A stretch of 54,548 bases of DNA from Candidatus Izemoplasma sp. Its GTDB lineage: Bacteria; Bacillota_I; Bacilli_A; Izemoplasmatales; Izemoplasmataceae. The notes beneath the pieces were generated by a model. The model saw nothing but the letters and a program-made list of their open reading frames with translations, ran no database searches and was not told where the DNA came from. Positions 35,848-43,762 of the stretch are shown piece after piece. The stretch spans positions 1 through 54,548 of the forward strand of contig JAOZRX010000003.1 in the NCBI GenBank assembly GCA_029939945.1. The letters are read 5' to 3'. Position 1 is the stretch's first letter. Every line of letters starts with the position of its first letter. Both the position numbers and the translations under genes were made by a program.

Positions 35848-35876
35848 TTGTTTATATTGCAATATATTGTTATAAT
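35848..35876 (+). promoter_or_regulatory. Promoter of the MFS transporter gene
   Basis: TTGTTT (35848-35853), 17-base spacer, TATAAT (35871-35876), immediately after the terminator and about 30 bases before the chosen start. Confidence 0.65.
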
Positions 35877-35907
35877 ATTGATTAGTAAATATGAAAGAAG
35901 TGGCAGC

Positions 35908-37107
35908 ATGAAAAAAGCGATAGTATGGGTATTAGTACTTTATTTCTTCCAAGGTGTAATACACAATTTAGGACATCCAATAACGCCTTATCTTGTATCC
36001 GATTTAGGTATTGAAAAATACATGTTCGGTGTTTTTTTTGCTGCGATGAGTTTTGGGCTTGTGTTGGGTAGCCCAATATGGGGAGTACTTGGAGATAGAG
36101 GAAATAAAAGAATCTATATGACACTTGGGCTTATTGTGTATAGTATAGGACAGTTTATGTTTGGATATTCAGGTAATGAATATCAAATGGTGTTCTTCCG
36201 TTTCCTTTCAGGATTTGGAGTAGCAGCAAGTGTTACGTTACTACTTAGTCATTTAATATGTTTATCTCCAAAAGAGAAAAGAACCAAATATATTGCTTGG
36301 AGTGTTGCAATGTTTACTTTAGGATCTAGTATTGGATACTACCTGGGTGGACAATTAGCTACAAACAGTTTCTTAGTTGATTTACTAGGGACAGATGACT
36401 ATAAAAGAGTATTCTTATTTCAAGCTATATTAAATGTGTTTCATGCGATAAACATGTATGTTCAAGTAAAACGAGTGAAAGAACCTGAAAATGGAGTTAA
36501 GAAAGTATCAATTATTCAAGGATTTAAAGATATAAAGAAAATGAATAAGAACTTAATAATATTTATGTTATCACTTACTTTTATATCAATCGGAATGATT
36601 AATATTAGTAAGTTTATCGATGTTTATTTTGAAGATTTAGGATATAATCCTAATGAATTAGGACAATTTGTATTAGTTACAGGAATTGTATCAATATTTG
36701 CAAGCGCAGTTATTGTTCCTGTAGTGTTAAAGTTTAAAAGAGAGTTAGGAATAATGATTTGGATTCAAGTTATAAGCAGTATTGTTATTCTAATTGTCTT
36801 TAGAGGAAGCAATTTGATTGTATTGCTGTATTCAGTGTTTATGATTTATGTAATCTTAAAAGCAGTTTATGCACCTTTAGAACAAAATTATATTTCTGAA
36901 TTCGCACATGATGGGAAATATGGAACAATCATGGGAGTAAGACAATCCTTCTTCGCAATAGGGATGGTAATAGGTCCATTAATTGGTGGAATATTATACG
37001 ATATTGAACCAATATTAGTCTTTGATTTTAGTGTTTTAATGTTTGTTTTAGGGATGATTTTAATCATCGCAGTTAGAAACAGACTTAAAAAAGAATTAGA
37101 GAAGTAA
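35908..37107 (+). CDS. Major facilitator superfamily transporter
   Basis: A 399-residue, 12-helix MFS permease. The loop 2-3 signature is present as GVLGDRGNKRIYM, and the first half shows FRFLSGFGVAASVTLLLSHL, as in multidrug/sugar efflux proteins of the DHA type. Substrate unknown. The same frame stays open upstream to a TTG at 35761, but that stretch contains a terminator hairpin and the best promoter, so I start at the ATG at 35908 (KKAIVWVLVLYFFQG), where homologues usually begin. The ribosome site (AAGAAGTGG) is weak, which leaves some doubt. Confidence 0.85.
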   Translation: MKKAIVWVLVLYFFQGVIHNLGHPITPYLVSDLGIEKYMFGVFFAAMSFGLVLGSPIWGVLGDRGNKRIYMTLGLIVYSIGQFMFGYSGNEYQMVFFRFLSGFGVAASVTLLLSHLICLSPKEKRTKYIAWSVAMFTLGSSIGYYLGGQLATNSFLVDLLGTDDYKRVFLFQAILNVFHAINMYVQVKRVKEPENGVKKVSIIQGFKDIKKMNKNLIIFMLSLTFISIGMINISKFIDVYFEDLGYNPNELGQFVLVTGIVSIFASAVIVPVVLKFKRELGIMIWIQVISSIVILIVFRGSNLIVLLYSVFMIYVILKAVYAPLEQNYISEFAHDGKYGTIMGVRQSFFAIGMVIGPLIGGILYDIEPILVFDFSVLMFVLGMILIIAVRNRLKKELEK

Positions 37108-37122
37108 ATAGTGTATATTTCG

Positions 37123-37151
37123 TTGTTAAATTGACTGAAATATGGTATAAT
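37123..37151 (+). promoter_or_regulatory. Promoter of pgsA
   Basis: TTGTTA (37123-37128), 17-base spacer, TATAAT (37146-37151), 19 bases before the start codon. Confidence 0.6.
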
Positions 37152-37169
37152 TTTAGATGAGGTGATTAG

Positions 37170-37706
37170 ATGAATTTACCGAATAAATTGTCATTTATGA
37201 GAGTGTTATTAGTGCCAGTACTAGTTGTCGTATACTATATTCAAACTGATATCTTGTTAATGATGTTAGCACCAATATTTATCATTGCTTCGTTTACTGA
37301 TTTTCTTGATGGATATATAGCTAGAAAGTATAATTTAGTTACTACTTTTGGGAAGTTTATTGACCCACTTGCGGATAAGTTAATTGTACTTGCTGCATTA
37401 CTAGTATTAAATGATGCTGATATAATTCCAATTTGGATTACTGTCATTATTTTAAGTCGTGAATTCATTGTTACAGGTATCAGACTAATAGCTGTTGGTG
37501 AAGGAAAAGTAATCGCAGCTAGTAAGTTAGGAAAATATAAGACAGCTTCAACAATGATTGCTTTAGTTTTATTGTTAATGTATCCATTCGATAATATTTT
37601 CCCAGATATTGGGATTTATATATTATACTTAGGTGTATTACTCACTGTTGTTAGTGGATTTGATTACTTCTTCAAAAATAAAAAAATAATCATGGAGTCA
37701 ATTTAA
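37170..37706 (+). CDS. pgsA: CDP-diacylglycerol--glycerol-3-phosphate 3-phosphatidyltransferase
   Basis: Integral membrane enzyme making phosphatidylglycerol phosphate, the committed step to phosphatidylglycerol. The CDP-alcohol phosphotransferase motif D-x2-DG-x2-AR-x8-G-x3-D-x3-D is complete in the stretch beginning DFLDGYIARKY and ending GKFIDPLADK (about residues 45-70). 178 residues, with about five or six membrane helices, starting MNLPNKLSFMRVLLVP as in PgsA. GAGGTGAT precedes the ATG. Neighbour of recA, as in B. subtilis (there separated by cinA). Confidence 0.93.
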   Translation: MNLPNKLSFMRVLLVPVLVVVYYIQTDILLMMLAPIFIIASFTDFLDGYIARKYNLVTTFGKFIDPLADKLIVLAALLVLNDADIIPIWITVIILSREFIVTGIRLIAVGEGKVIAASKLGKYKTASTMIALVLLLMYPFDNIFPDIGIYILYLGVLLTVVSGFDYFFKNKKIIMESI

Positions 37707-37723
37707 AGAAAAATGACTGATAG

Positions 37724-37742
37724 CTACGTATTATATATGTAG
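37724..37742. promoter_or_regulatory. Imperfect palindrome in the recA promoter region
   Basis: CTACGTATTATATATGTAG is a near-perfect 19-base palindrome (outer CTAC/GTAG and inner TAT/ATA arms). It covers the likely -10 region (TATTAT/TATATA) and ends seven bases before the recA ribosome site. A canonical GAAC-N4-GTTC LexA box was looked for and not seen. Operator role is inference. Confidence 0.35.
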
Positions 37743-37762
37743 TAAACTAAGGAGGATTTCAA

Positions 37763-38755
37763 ATGGCAAGTAATGTAAGAAAAAAAGCACTAGATAGTGC
37801 AATAAAAGAGATTGAGAAACAATATGGAAAAGGATCAGTAATGATTCTTGGAGATGACTCAGCAAAATTAAATGTTGAATCGATACCTAGTGGTTCTATT
37901 AAATTAGATAAAGCTTTAGGAATCGGTGGTTATCCTAAAGGTAGAATAATTGAAATATATGGACCAGAATCTTCAGGTAAAACTACTTTTGCACTTCATG
38001 CAATAGCTGAAGCACAAAAAGCTGGTGGATATGCTGCTTTTATTGATGCGGAACATGCATTAGATCCTCAATATGCAAAAGCACTTGGGGTTGATATTGA
38101 TAATTTAATTCTTTCTCAACCTGATACTGGTGAACAAGCATTAGAAATTACAGAAGCCTTAATTCGTAGTGGAGCAATTGATATTGTTGTAATTGATAGT
38201 GTCGCTGCACTTGTGCCAGAAGCAGAAATAAGAGGAGACATGGGAGCAAGTCATGTTGGTCTTCAAGCAAGACTAATGTCTCAAGCTATGAGAAAATTAA
38301 GTGGAGCTATTAGTAAATCACAAACAATTACGATTTTTATAAATCAAATTCGTGAAAAAGTTGGTGTTATGTTTGGTAACCCTGAAGTAACACCAGGTGG
38401 TAGAGCACTTAAGTTTTATGCTTCTGTAAGACTTGAAATCAGAAGAGGAGAACAAATCAAACACGGGACAGATATTGTTGGTAATTTAGCAAAAGTTAAA
38501 GTTGTTAAGAATAAAGTTGCCCCACCGTTTAAAACTGTTATAGTTGATATTGTTTATGGATTTGGAATATCTAAAACCGGAGAAATTATTGATATCGCAG
38601 TTGAAGAAGAAATCATTCAGAAGAGTGGATCTTGGTTTAGCTATAAAGGTGATAAAATTGGTCAAGGAAGAGAAAATGTTAAGAAGTATTTAGTTGAAAA
38701 ACCAGAGTTATTGTTAGAAATTGAAACTAAAGTTAGAGAAAAATTAGGTGTTTAA
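37763..38755 (+). CDS. recA: Recombinase RecA
   Basis: Strand-exchange ATPase and co-protease for repair, recombination and integration of imported DNA. Walker A GPESSGKT at 67-74; the family hallmark [15 protein letters not shown]-type stretch follows at about 140, loop L1 [15 protein letters not shown] and [14 protein letters not shown] are intact. At 330 residues it lacks most of the acidic C-terminal tail found in longer RecAs (about 350). AAGGAGG precedes the ATG. With comEA/comEC in the window, transformation-like DNA use is possible. The stop codon is built into the terminator. Confidence 0.98.
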   Translation: MASNVRKKALDSAIKEIEKQYGKGSVMILGDDSAKLNVESIPSGSIKLDKALGIGGYPKGRIIEIYGPESSGKTTFALHAIAEAQKAGGYAAFIDAEHALDPQYAKALGVDIDNLILSQPDTGEQALEITEALIRSGAIDIVVIDSVAALVPEAEIRGDMGASHVGLQARLMSQAMRKLSGAISKSQTITIFINQIREKVGVMFGNPEVTPGGRALKFYASVRLEIRRGEQIKHGTDIVGNLAKVKVVKNKVAPPFKTVIVDIVYGFGISKTGEIIDIAVEEEIIQKSGSWFSYKGDKIGQGRENVKKYLVEKPELLLEIETKVREKLGV

Positions 38756-38771
38756 TTTAAACACCTTTTTT
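38746..38771 (+). terminator. Terminator overlapping the recA stop codon
   Basis: AGGTGTTTAA (38746-38755, including the TAA stop) pairs with TTAAACACCT (38757-38766), followed by Ts. Confidence 0.9.
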
Positions 38772-38806
38772 ATTTGTGATTTTTTGGTGATATATGGTTA
38801 TATTCA

Positions 38807-38836
38807 TTGACTTTTTCAGATACAAACAGTTATAAT
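38807..38836 (+). promoter_or_regulatory. Promoter of rny
   Basis: TTGACT (38807-38812), 18-base spacer, TATAAT (38831-38836). The leader to the start codon is about 80 bases, AT-rich, with no clear structure. Confidence 0.7.
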
Positions 38837-38923
38837 AAGATAGTTATTAAAAATTTCTACTCATAATTACTTATTATGTTTAAATAAATATTTGATTTTT
38901 ATAAAACGAACGGAGGAATGGAC

Positions 38924-40486
38924 ATGGATCCACTAGTAGTAATACTCTCCGGTCTGACATTTATAACACTAGGTACTGTAGGAGGATTTTTCCTACGTAT
39001 TATGGTGGTTGAACGTGGTTTAGATAAAGCACGACAAAAAGTTAATCACATGATTGAAAACGCCCAAAAACAAGCTGATAGACACAAAAAAGAAGTTTTA
39101 TTAGAAACAAAACAGGAAATTCACAATCTTAAACTAGATTTAGATAAACAAATCAAAGAAAGAAAGAGTGAAGTATCTGCTGTTGAAAATAAATTAATGC
39201 AACGTGAGCAAACTATGGATAGAAGAAGTTCTAACCTAGACAAACGTGAATCTAATTTAGATAAAAAAGAGGAAACTATCGAGCGCAAAAAACAATCATT
39301 AGATGACAAAAATAACAGACTGGAAAATTTAATTGAAGAACAAAGCATAAAGTTAATTGAAATTGCAAGATTTAGTGTAGAGCAAGCAAGAGATTTGATA
39401 TTGAAACGAGTAGAAGAAGAAATAGCTGTCGAAATTGCTGCATTCATTAAAGAAGAAGAAGAAAAAGCGAAATTTGAAGTTGACAAAAAAGCAAAACATT
39501 TATTATCACAAGCAATTCAGAAATATGCACAAGATGTTACAAGTGAAAGAACAGTTTCTGTTGTAACATTACCAAATGATGAAATGAAAGGCCGTATAAT
39601 TGGTCGTGAAGGAAGAAATATCCGAACAATTGAAGCATTAACAGGAGTAGACCTAATTATTGATGATACTCCGGAAGCAGTAGTATTAAGTGGTTTTGAT
39701 CCTATAAGAAGAGAAATCGCTAAAAGAACAATTGAATCATTAGTTGCTGATGGAAGAATCCATCCAGGAAGAATTGAAGAAGTTGTTGAAAAAACAAGAG
39801 ACGAAGTAGACCGATTTATAAGAGATAAAGGAGAAGAAGCTATCTTTGAAGTTGGTATTGGTAGAGTTCATCCTGATCTTGTAAAACTACTTGGTAGATT
39901 ACACTTTAGAACTAGTTATGGACAAAATGTCTTAAGACATTCAATAGAATGTGCTTTCCTAGCAGGTAAACTTGCAGTTGAAATTGGTGAAGATGAAGTC
40001 TTAGCTAAACGCGCAGGATTATTACATGATATTGGTAAAGCAGTTGACCACGAAGTAGAAGGTTCACATGTTGAAATTGGTGTTAACTTAGCTAATAGAT
40101 ATAAAGAACCACTTGCTGTTGTTGATGCAATTCAAACACATCATGGTGATAAAGAAGCTCAAACTATTATTGCTGTTTTAGTAGCTGCATCTGATGCATT
40201 AAGTGCTGCTAGACCAGGAGCAAGAAGTGAATCTCTTGATAATTATATTAAACGTTTAGAACAACTAGAAAACATTTCTAAAAATGTTGATGGTGTAGAA
40301 CATGCTTATGCTATTCAAGCTGGACGCGAAGTTAGAGTCATAGTTGAACCTACAAAAGTTGATGACACAATGGCTTATAAAATAGCACGTGATATCAAAG
40401 AACAAATTGAAGAACAATTATCGTACCCAGGTACAATAAAAGTAACTGTCATAAGAGAGACTAGAGCTCAAGATATTGCTAAATAA
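38924..40486 (+). CDS. rny: Ribonuclease Y
   Basis: Membrane-anchored endoribonuclease that begins mRNA decay. Order: N-terminal membrane helix (about 2-24), long charged coiled coil (about 25-200), KH RNA-binding domain ([25 protein letters not shown]), and HD domain with H368-D369 in LLHDIGK and HHGD downstream. 520 residues, standard length. I chose the ATG at 38924 because the GGAGG at 38912-38916 is too close to the ATG at 38918. As in B. subtilis it lies after recA and before ymdB; ricA, whose Bacillus homologue works with RNase Y, lies in the same cluster. Confidence 0.97.
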   Translation: MDPLVVILSGLTFITLGTVGGFFLRIMVVERGLDKARQKVNHMIENAQKQADRHKKEVLLETKQEIHNLKLDLDKQIKERKSEVSAVENKLMQREQTMDRRSSNLDKRESNLDKKEETIERKKQSLDDKNNRLENLIEEQSIKLIEIARFSVEQARDLILKRVEEEIAVEIAAFIKEEEEKAKFEVDKKAKHLLSQAIQKYAQDVTSERTVSVVTLPNDEMKGRIIGREGRNIRTIEALTGVDLIIDDTPEAVVLSGFDPIRREIAKRTIESLVADGRIHPGRIEEVVEKTRDEVDRFIRDKGEEAIFEVGIGRVHPDLVKLLGRLHFRTSYGQNVLRHSIECAFLAGKLAVEIGEDEVLAKRAGLLHDIGKAVDHEVEGSHVEIGVNLANRYKEPLAVVDAIQTHHGDKEAQTIIAVLVAASDALSAARPGARSESLDNYIKRLEQLENISKNVDGVEHAYAIQAGREVRVIVEPTKVDDTMAYKIARDIKEQIEEQLSYPGTIKVTVIRETRAQDIAK

Positions 40487-40514
40487 AAGCCTTCCTCTGG
40501 AAGGCTTTACTTAT
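40486..40514 (+). terminator. Terminator hairpin after rny
   Basis: AAAGCCTTCC (40486-40495) pairs with GGAAGGCTTT (40499-40508), TCT loop. The T tract is broken by AC, so termination may be partial. Confidence 0.7.
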
Positions 40515-40527
40515 TTGAGGTGATTGT

Positions 40528-41043
40528 ATGGAGTATTTTGATTTGTATGATAAAAATGGTCAAAAAATTGATAAAATTGTCCCTAGAGGAACAAAACTTT
40601 TGGATGAAGAATATCACATTGTTGTAAATATTTGGATAAGAAATAACCAAGGACAATACTTAATCCAACAACGTAATAAAATGTCTGATAAGAGACCTTT
40701 TATGTGGGATGCAACAGCTGGAGCTGTAGTGTCAGGTGATTCATCAATTATAACTGCTTTAAAAGAAACCTATGAAGAATTAGGAATTGCACTACAAAAA
40801 GATAAATTAAAATTTTTAAAAAGGTTTGTAGTAAAAGATAATTATGCAAACTTTATATTAGATGTGTACTTAATTGAACTTGATGTTTTATTGAAGGATC
40901 TCAACATTGATATAATAGAAGTAAAAGATTGTAAATACGCTACAATGGCTGAAGTAAAAGAACAAGTTAAAGATAATACATTTAAAGATTATGATCAAAT
41001 TATTAAACAAAAAGGATATTTCGACCTAATAGAAAAGAGCTGA
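40528..41043 (+). CDS. Nudix hydrolase (IDI/YfcD-like)
   Basis: A 171-residue Nudix protein. The Nudix box is GAVVSGDSSIITALKETYEELGI, with the catalytic EExG core kept as E-E-L-G, while the first Glu is Asp and the Arg of REUxEE is Lys. The opening EYFDLYDKNGQKID and HIVVNIWIRNNQGQYLIQQR belong to the isopentenyl-diphosphate-isomerase-like Nudix branch, whose members hydrolyse various nucleoside diphosphate derivatives. Substrate cannot be told. GAGGTGAT precedes the ATG. It is inserted between rny and ymdB, which are adjacent in B. subtilis. Confidence 0.88.
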   Translation: MEYFDLYDKNGQKIDKIVPRGTKLLDEEYHIVVNIWIRNNQGQYLIQQRNKMSDKRPFMWDATAGAVVSGDSSIITALKETYEELGIALQKDKLKFLKRFVVKDNYANFILDVYLIELDVLLKDLNIDIIEVKDCKYATMAEVKEQVKDNTFKDYDQIIKQKGYFDLIEKS

Positions 41044-41047
41044 TAAA

Positions 41048-41806
41048 ATGAAAATTTTATTTATTGGAGATGTTTTTGGAACAAGAGGAATGGAAGCACT
41101 ACACAAATACTTACCTAGAATAAAACAAAATCATAAACCTAATTTAATATTTGTTAATGGAGAGAATATTGATAGAGGCTTTGGAATAAGTGAACCAATT
41201 TATAAGGAATTAATGAAACTAGGAGTAAGTGTAGTAACTTTAGGAAATCACTCATTCTCAAAAAGAGAAATTATTGATTTTATTGATGGTTCGAAGATAA
41301 TTCGCCCAGCAAATTATGCTGATTCGATTCCCGGAAAAGGGTATATCACAATAAAATATAATGATAAATTAGTCACAGTTATCAATTTAATGGGTCGTAT
41401 TTTTATGGGGGACCCACTTGATAATCCTTTTAAAAAAGCTGATGAAATATTAGCTTCAATTGATTCTGATGTTGTGATTGTAGATATGCACGCAGAAGCA
41501 TCTAGTGAAAAAATAGCTTTAACTCATTATTTAGATGGTAGAGTAACAGCAGTAGTAGGAACTCATACTCACGTTCCAACGGCTGATGCGATGAACTTTC
41601 CAAAAGGAACAATGTATATCACAGATATTGGTATGACAGGAACTAAATATGGAGTTATTGGTGCAGATAAAGATATCATTGTAAGTAAATTTCTAGATGG
41701 AATGCCAAGAAGAATAAAAGAAGATTTATCAAGTCCACTTCAATTCAACGCAGTTGTACTTGATACTGACTTGAATACTATAAAATCTATAAACATCTAT
41801 GAATAA
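41048..41806 (+). CDS. ymdB: YmdB-family metallophosphoesterase
   Basis: Calcineurin-like phosphodiesterase; in B. subtilis YmdB hydrolyses 2',3'-cyclic nucleotides and affects biofilm and RNA decay decisions. Metal-binding residues are visible as LFIGDVFG (Asp7), VNGENID (Glu), TLGNHSF (Asn-His), DMHAEA and GTHTHVPTAD (His-x-His). 252 residues, close to the usual 264. Starts four bases after the Nudix gene. Ends in a terminator that uses its stop codon. Confidence 0.94.
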   Translation: MKILFIGDVFGTRGMEALHKYLPRIKQNHKPNLIFVNGENIDRGFGISEPIYKELMKLGVSVVTLGNHSFSKREIIDFIDGSKIIRPANYADSIPGKGYITIKYNDKLVTVINLMGRIFMGDPLDNPFKKADEILASIDSDVVIVDMHAEASSEKIALTHYLDGRVTAVVGTHTHVPTADAMNFPKGTMYITDIGMTGTKYGVIGADKDIIVSKFLDGMPRRIKEDLSSPLQFNAVVLDTDLNTIKSINIYE

Positions 41807-41827
41807 GGATTCCTTATTCATTTTGTT
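41801..41827 (+). terminator. Terminator hairpin overlapping the ymdB stop
   Basis: GAATAAGG (41801-41808, containing the TAA stop) pairs with CCTTATTC (41812-41819), followed by ATTTTGTTT. Confidence 0.65.
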
Positions 41828-41855
41828 TGAGAAATTAGTAAATGTAATGTATACT
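41827..41855 (+). promoter_or_regulatory. Promoter of miaB
   Basis: TTGAGA (41827-41832), 17-base spacer, TATACT (41850-41855), just after the ymdB terminator. Confidence 0.6.
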
Positions 41856-41872
41856 TTGAAAAGGTGATAATT

Positions 41873-43315
41873 ATGTCAAAAGATTATGAAAAATACTTTG
41901 TTAAACCATCAATAAGAGATGCTAGAAAAAGAAAATCACAAGAGACTCCTGTGATTGATTTTAGCCAACATTTCAATATAAAAGGGTTTGGGAAAGGTAA
42001 AACATACAAGATAGAAACTTATGGATGTCAAGCAAATGAAGCAGATACTGAAAAAATAAAAGGGATATTAGAAGCACTTGATTTCACTGAAAGTGAGACT
42101 TTAGAATATGCTGATATCATCTTGTTAAACACATGTGCTGTTAGAGAAAATGCAGAAAATCGCGTTTTTGGAGAGCTTGGAAGACTTAAACAATATAAGA
42201 AGAATAATCCAGATTTAATACTTGGAGTATGTGGATGTATGCCACAAGAAGAAAAAGTAGTAGATAGAATTTTAAAGAAAATTCATTATGTTGATTTAGT
42301 ATTTGGAACTCATAATATCTACAAATTACCAGAATATTTAGAAACAGTAGTGCTTTCAAAGGAAAGAGTTATCGAAGTTTTCTCTGAAGAGGGCTCAATT
42401 GTAGAAAACATGCCTAGAATTAGAGAAAATACACGTAAAGCGTGGGTTAACATAATGTTTGGATGCGATGAATTTTGTACATATTGCATTGTTCCGTACA
42501 CTAGAGGTAAGGAAAGATCACGAAATAAGAACGACATTATCAATGAAATCAATTCTTTAATAGAAGAAGGATATAAAGAAGTAACATTACTTGGACAAAA
42601 TGTAAATAGTTATGGAAGAGACTTCAAAAACGAAGATTATAAGTTCGCTAATTTATTAAGAGATCTAAATAAATTACCAATAGAGCGAATAAGATTCACA
42701 ACTTCTCACCCTAAGGATTTTGATTTAGAAACGGTAAAAATCCTCTCACAAGGCGGTAATCTAATGCCATATATTCATTTACCCGTTCAGTCAGGTAGTA
42801 ATGAAGTGTTAAAAAGAATGAATCGTAAGTATACTAAAGAATCTTATATTGAGTTAGTAGATAATATTTACAAATATATTCCAAAAGTATCTCTAACTAC
42901 AGATATTATTGTCGGATTTCCAGGAGAAACAGCAGAACAGTTCCAAGAAACGATTGATTTGGTTGAATATTGTAAATTTGAGGGAGCTTTTACATTTATT
43001 TACTCTAAAAGAGCAGGAACTCCAGCAGAACATTATGAAGATAATACACCATTTGAAGACAAGAAGCAAAACCTATATAAATTAAATGAAATAGTCAATA
43101 AAGGCTACTTAGTAGGGAACAAACGCTTTGAAGGAAAGACTGTTAAGGTCTTAGTAGATGGACTTAGTAAGAATAACGATGAAGTTCTCGCAGGTTATAC
43201 TGAAAACAATAAACTAGTCAATTTCAAAGGAGACAAATCACTAATCGGAGAAATTGTAAAAGTAGAAATAACCGAAGCAAAGACATGGTTTTTAAAAGGA
43301 AAGCAAATTGGATAG
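41873..43315 (+). CDS. miaB: tRNA-2-methylthio-N6-dimethylallyladenosine synthase
   Basis: Radical SAM methylthiotransferase that turns i6A37 into ms2i6A37 in tRNAs reading UNN codons. N-terminal UPF0004 domain with cysteines in TYGCQANEAD, LNTCAVRENAENR and GCMPQEE for the auxiliary cluster; radical SAM triad C198, C202, C205 (CDEFCTYC); C-terminal TRAM domain. 480 residues. I start at the ATG at 41873 after AAGGTGAT, since the GTG at 41864 is part of that site. MiaA, which makes its substrate, is encoded 6 kb downstream in the same cluster. Confidence 0.96.
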   Translation: MSKDYEKYFVKPSIRDARKRKSQETPVIDFSQHFNIKGFGKGKTYKIETYGCQANEADTEKIKGILEALDFTESETLEYADIILLNTCAVRENAENRVFGELGRLKQYKKNNPDLILGVCGCMPQEEKVVDRILKKIHYVDLVFGTHNIYKLPEYLETVVLSKERVIEVFSEEGSIVENMPRIRENTRKAWVNIMFGCDEFCTYCIVPYTRGKERSRNKNDIINEINSLIEEGYKEVTLLGQNVNSYGRDFKNEDYKFANLLRDLNKLPIERIRFTTSHPKDFDLETVKILSQGGNLMPYIHLPVQSGSNEVLKRMNRKYTKESYIELVDNIYKYIPKVSLTTDIIVGFPGETAEQFQETIDLVEYCKFEGAFTFIYSKRAGTPAEHYEDNTPFEDKKQNLYKLNEIVNKGYLVGNKRFEGKTVKVLVDGLSKNNDEVLAGYTENNKLVNFKGDKSLIGEIVKVEITEAKTWFLKGKQIG

Positions 43316-43634
43316 TCTCGATAAATTAATTAAGGAAATCGAGTCTAACAGCCTTGTTGAAAGGTTTAAACAATTAGAGAAAATAATCGATAGTGACCAG
43401 TTGCTAAATCAAGATTATAAAGAATTATTAGAACTTCAAAAAATAATGGTGAATAAAAGAGAAAAGAAGAGTAAAGACTTTAAACTAGCCGAAAACAATT
43501 ATAATAATGCTAAAGATAACGTTTTGAAACATATGATTTTATCGGAATATTTAGATTTATTAGAAGAAATAAATTATGATCTAAATATGATTCAAAAAAT
43601 CATTTCAGAAGAAATAAACATAGATTTTAAATAG
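43308..43634 (+). CDS. ricA: YlbF/YmcA-family protein RicA
   Basis: A 108-residue, almost entirely helical protein of the YlbF/YmcA family. In B. subtilis RicA joins RicF and RicT to guide RNase Y in mRNA maturation. The place directly after miaB and downstream of rny/ymdB matches B. subtilis ymcA. The C-terminal cysteines that help bind iron-sulfur clusters in the Bacillus complex are absent here: the protein has no Cys at all. Start is TTG at 43308, with AAAGGAAAG upstream, overlapping the miaB stop by eight bases. Confidence 0.78.
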   Translation: MDSLDKLIKEIESNSLVERFKQLEKIIDSDQLLNQDYKELLELQKIMVNKREKKSKDFKLAENNYNNAKDNVLKHMILSEYLDLLEEINYDLNMIQKIISEEINIDFK

Positions 43635-43669
43635 TCAATTTTAAAATTTGTGTTTTTTTATGGAATACT

Positions 43670-43697
43670 GGGAAATGACCATCAAAAGCAATTTCCC
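43670..43697. repeat. Inverted repeat upstream of the tail-anchored protein gene
   Basis: GGGAAAT (43670-43676) and ATTTCCC (43691-43697) flank 14 bases and end just before the -35 box at 43699. No T run follows, so an operator is as likely as a terminator. Confidence 0.45.
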
Positions 43698-43698
43698 C

Positions 43699-43727
43699 TT
43701 GATTAAAAAAATATTGTAATGTATAAT
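43699..43727 (+). promoter_or_regulatory. Promoter of the tail-anchored protein gene (and probably mutS)
   Basis: TTGATT (43699-43704), 17-base spacer, TATAAT (43722-43727). The gene starts 35 bases later and mutS follows without a separate clear promoter. Confidence 0.7.
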
Positions 43728-43762
43728 ACGATTATAAAGAGAAATAATAAGGAGTGTTTTAT

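Noticed and set aside
35761-35907. N-terminal extension of 49 codons on the MFS transporter
   Set aside because: It spans a terminator hairpin and the best promoter, and MFS proteins normally begin at the chosen ATG; kept only as a remark on a possible leader peptide.
37700-37762. LexA (Cheo) box before recA
   Set aside because: No GAAC-N4-GTTC pattern was found; only an unrelated palindrome is present.
39121-39486. 121-residue minus-strand frame opposite rny
   Set aside because: Ser/Leu-rich mirror of the RNase Y coiled-coil codons; no start signals.
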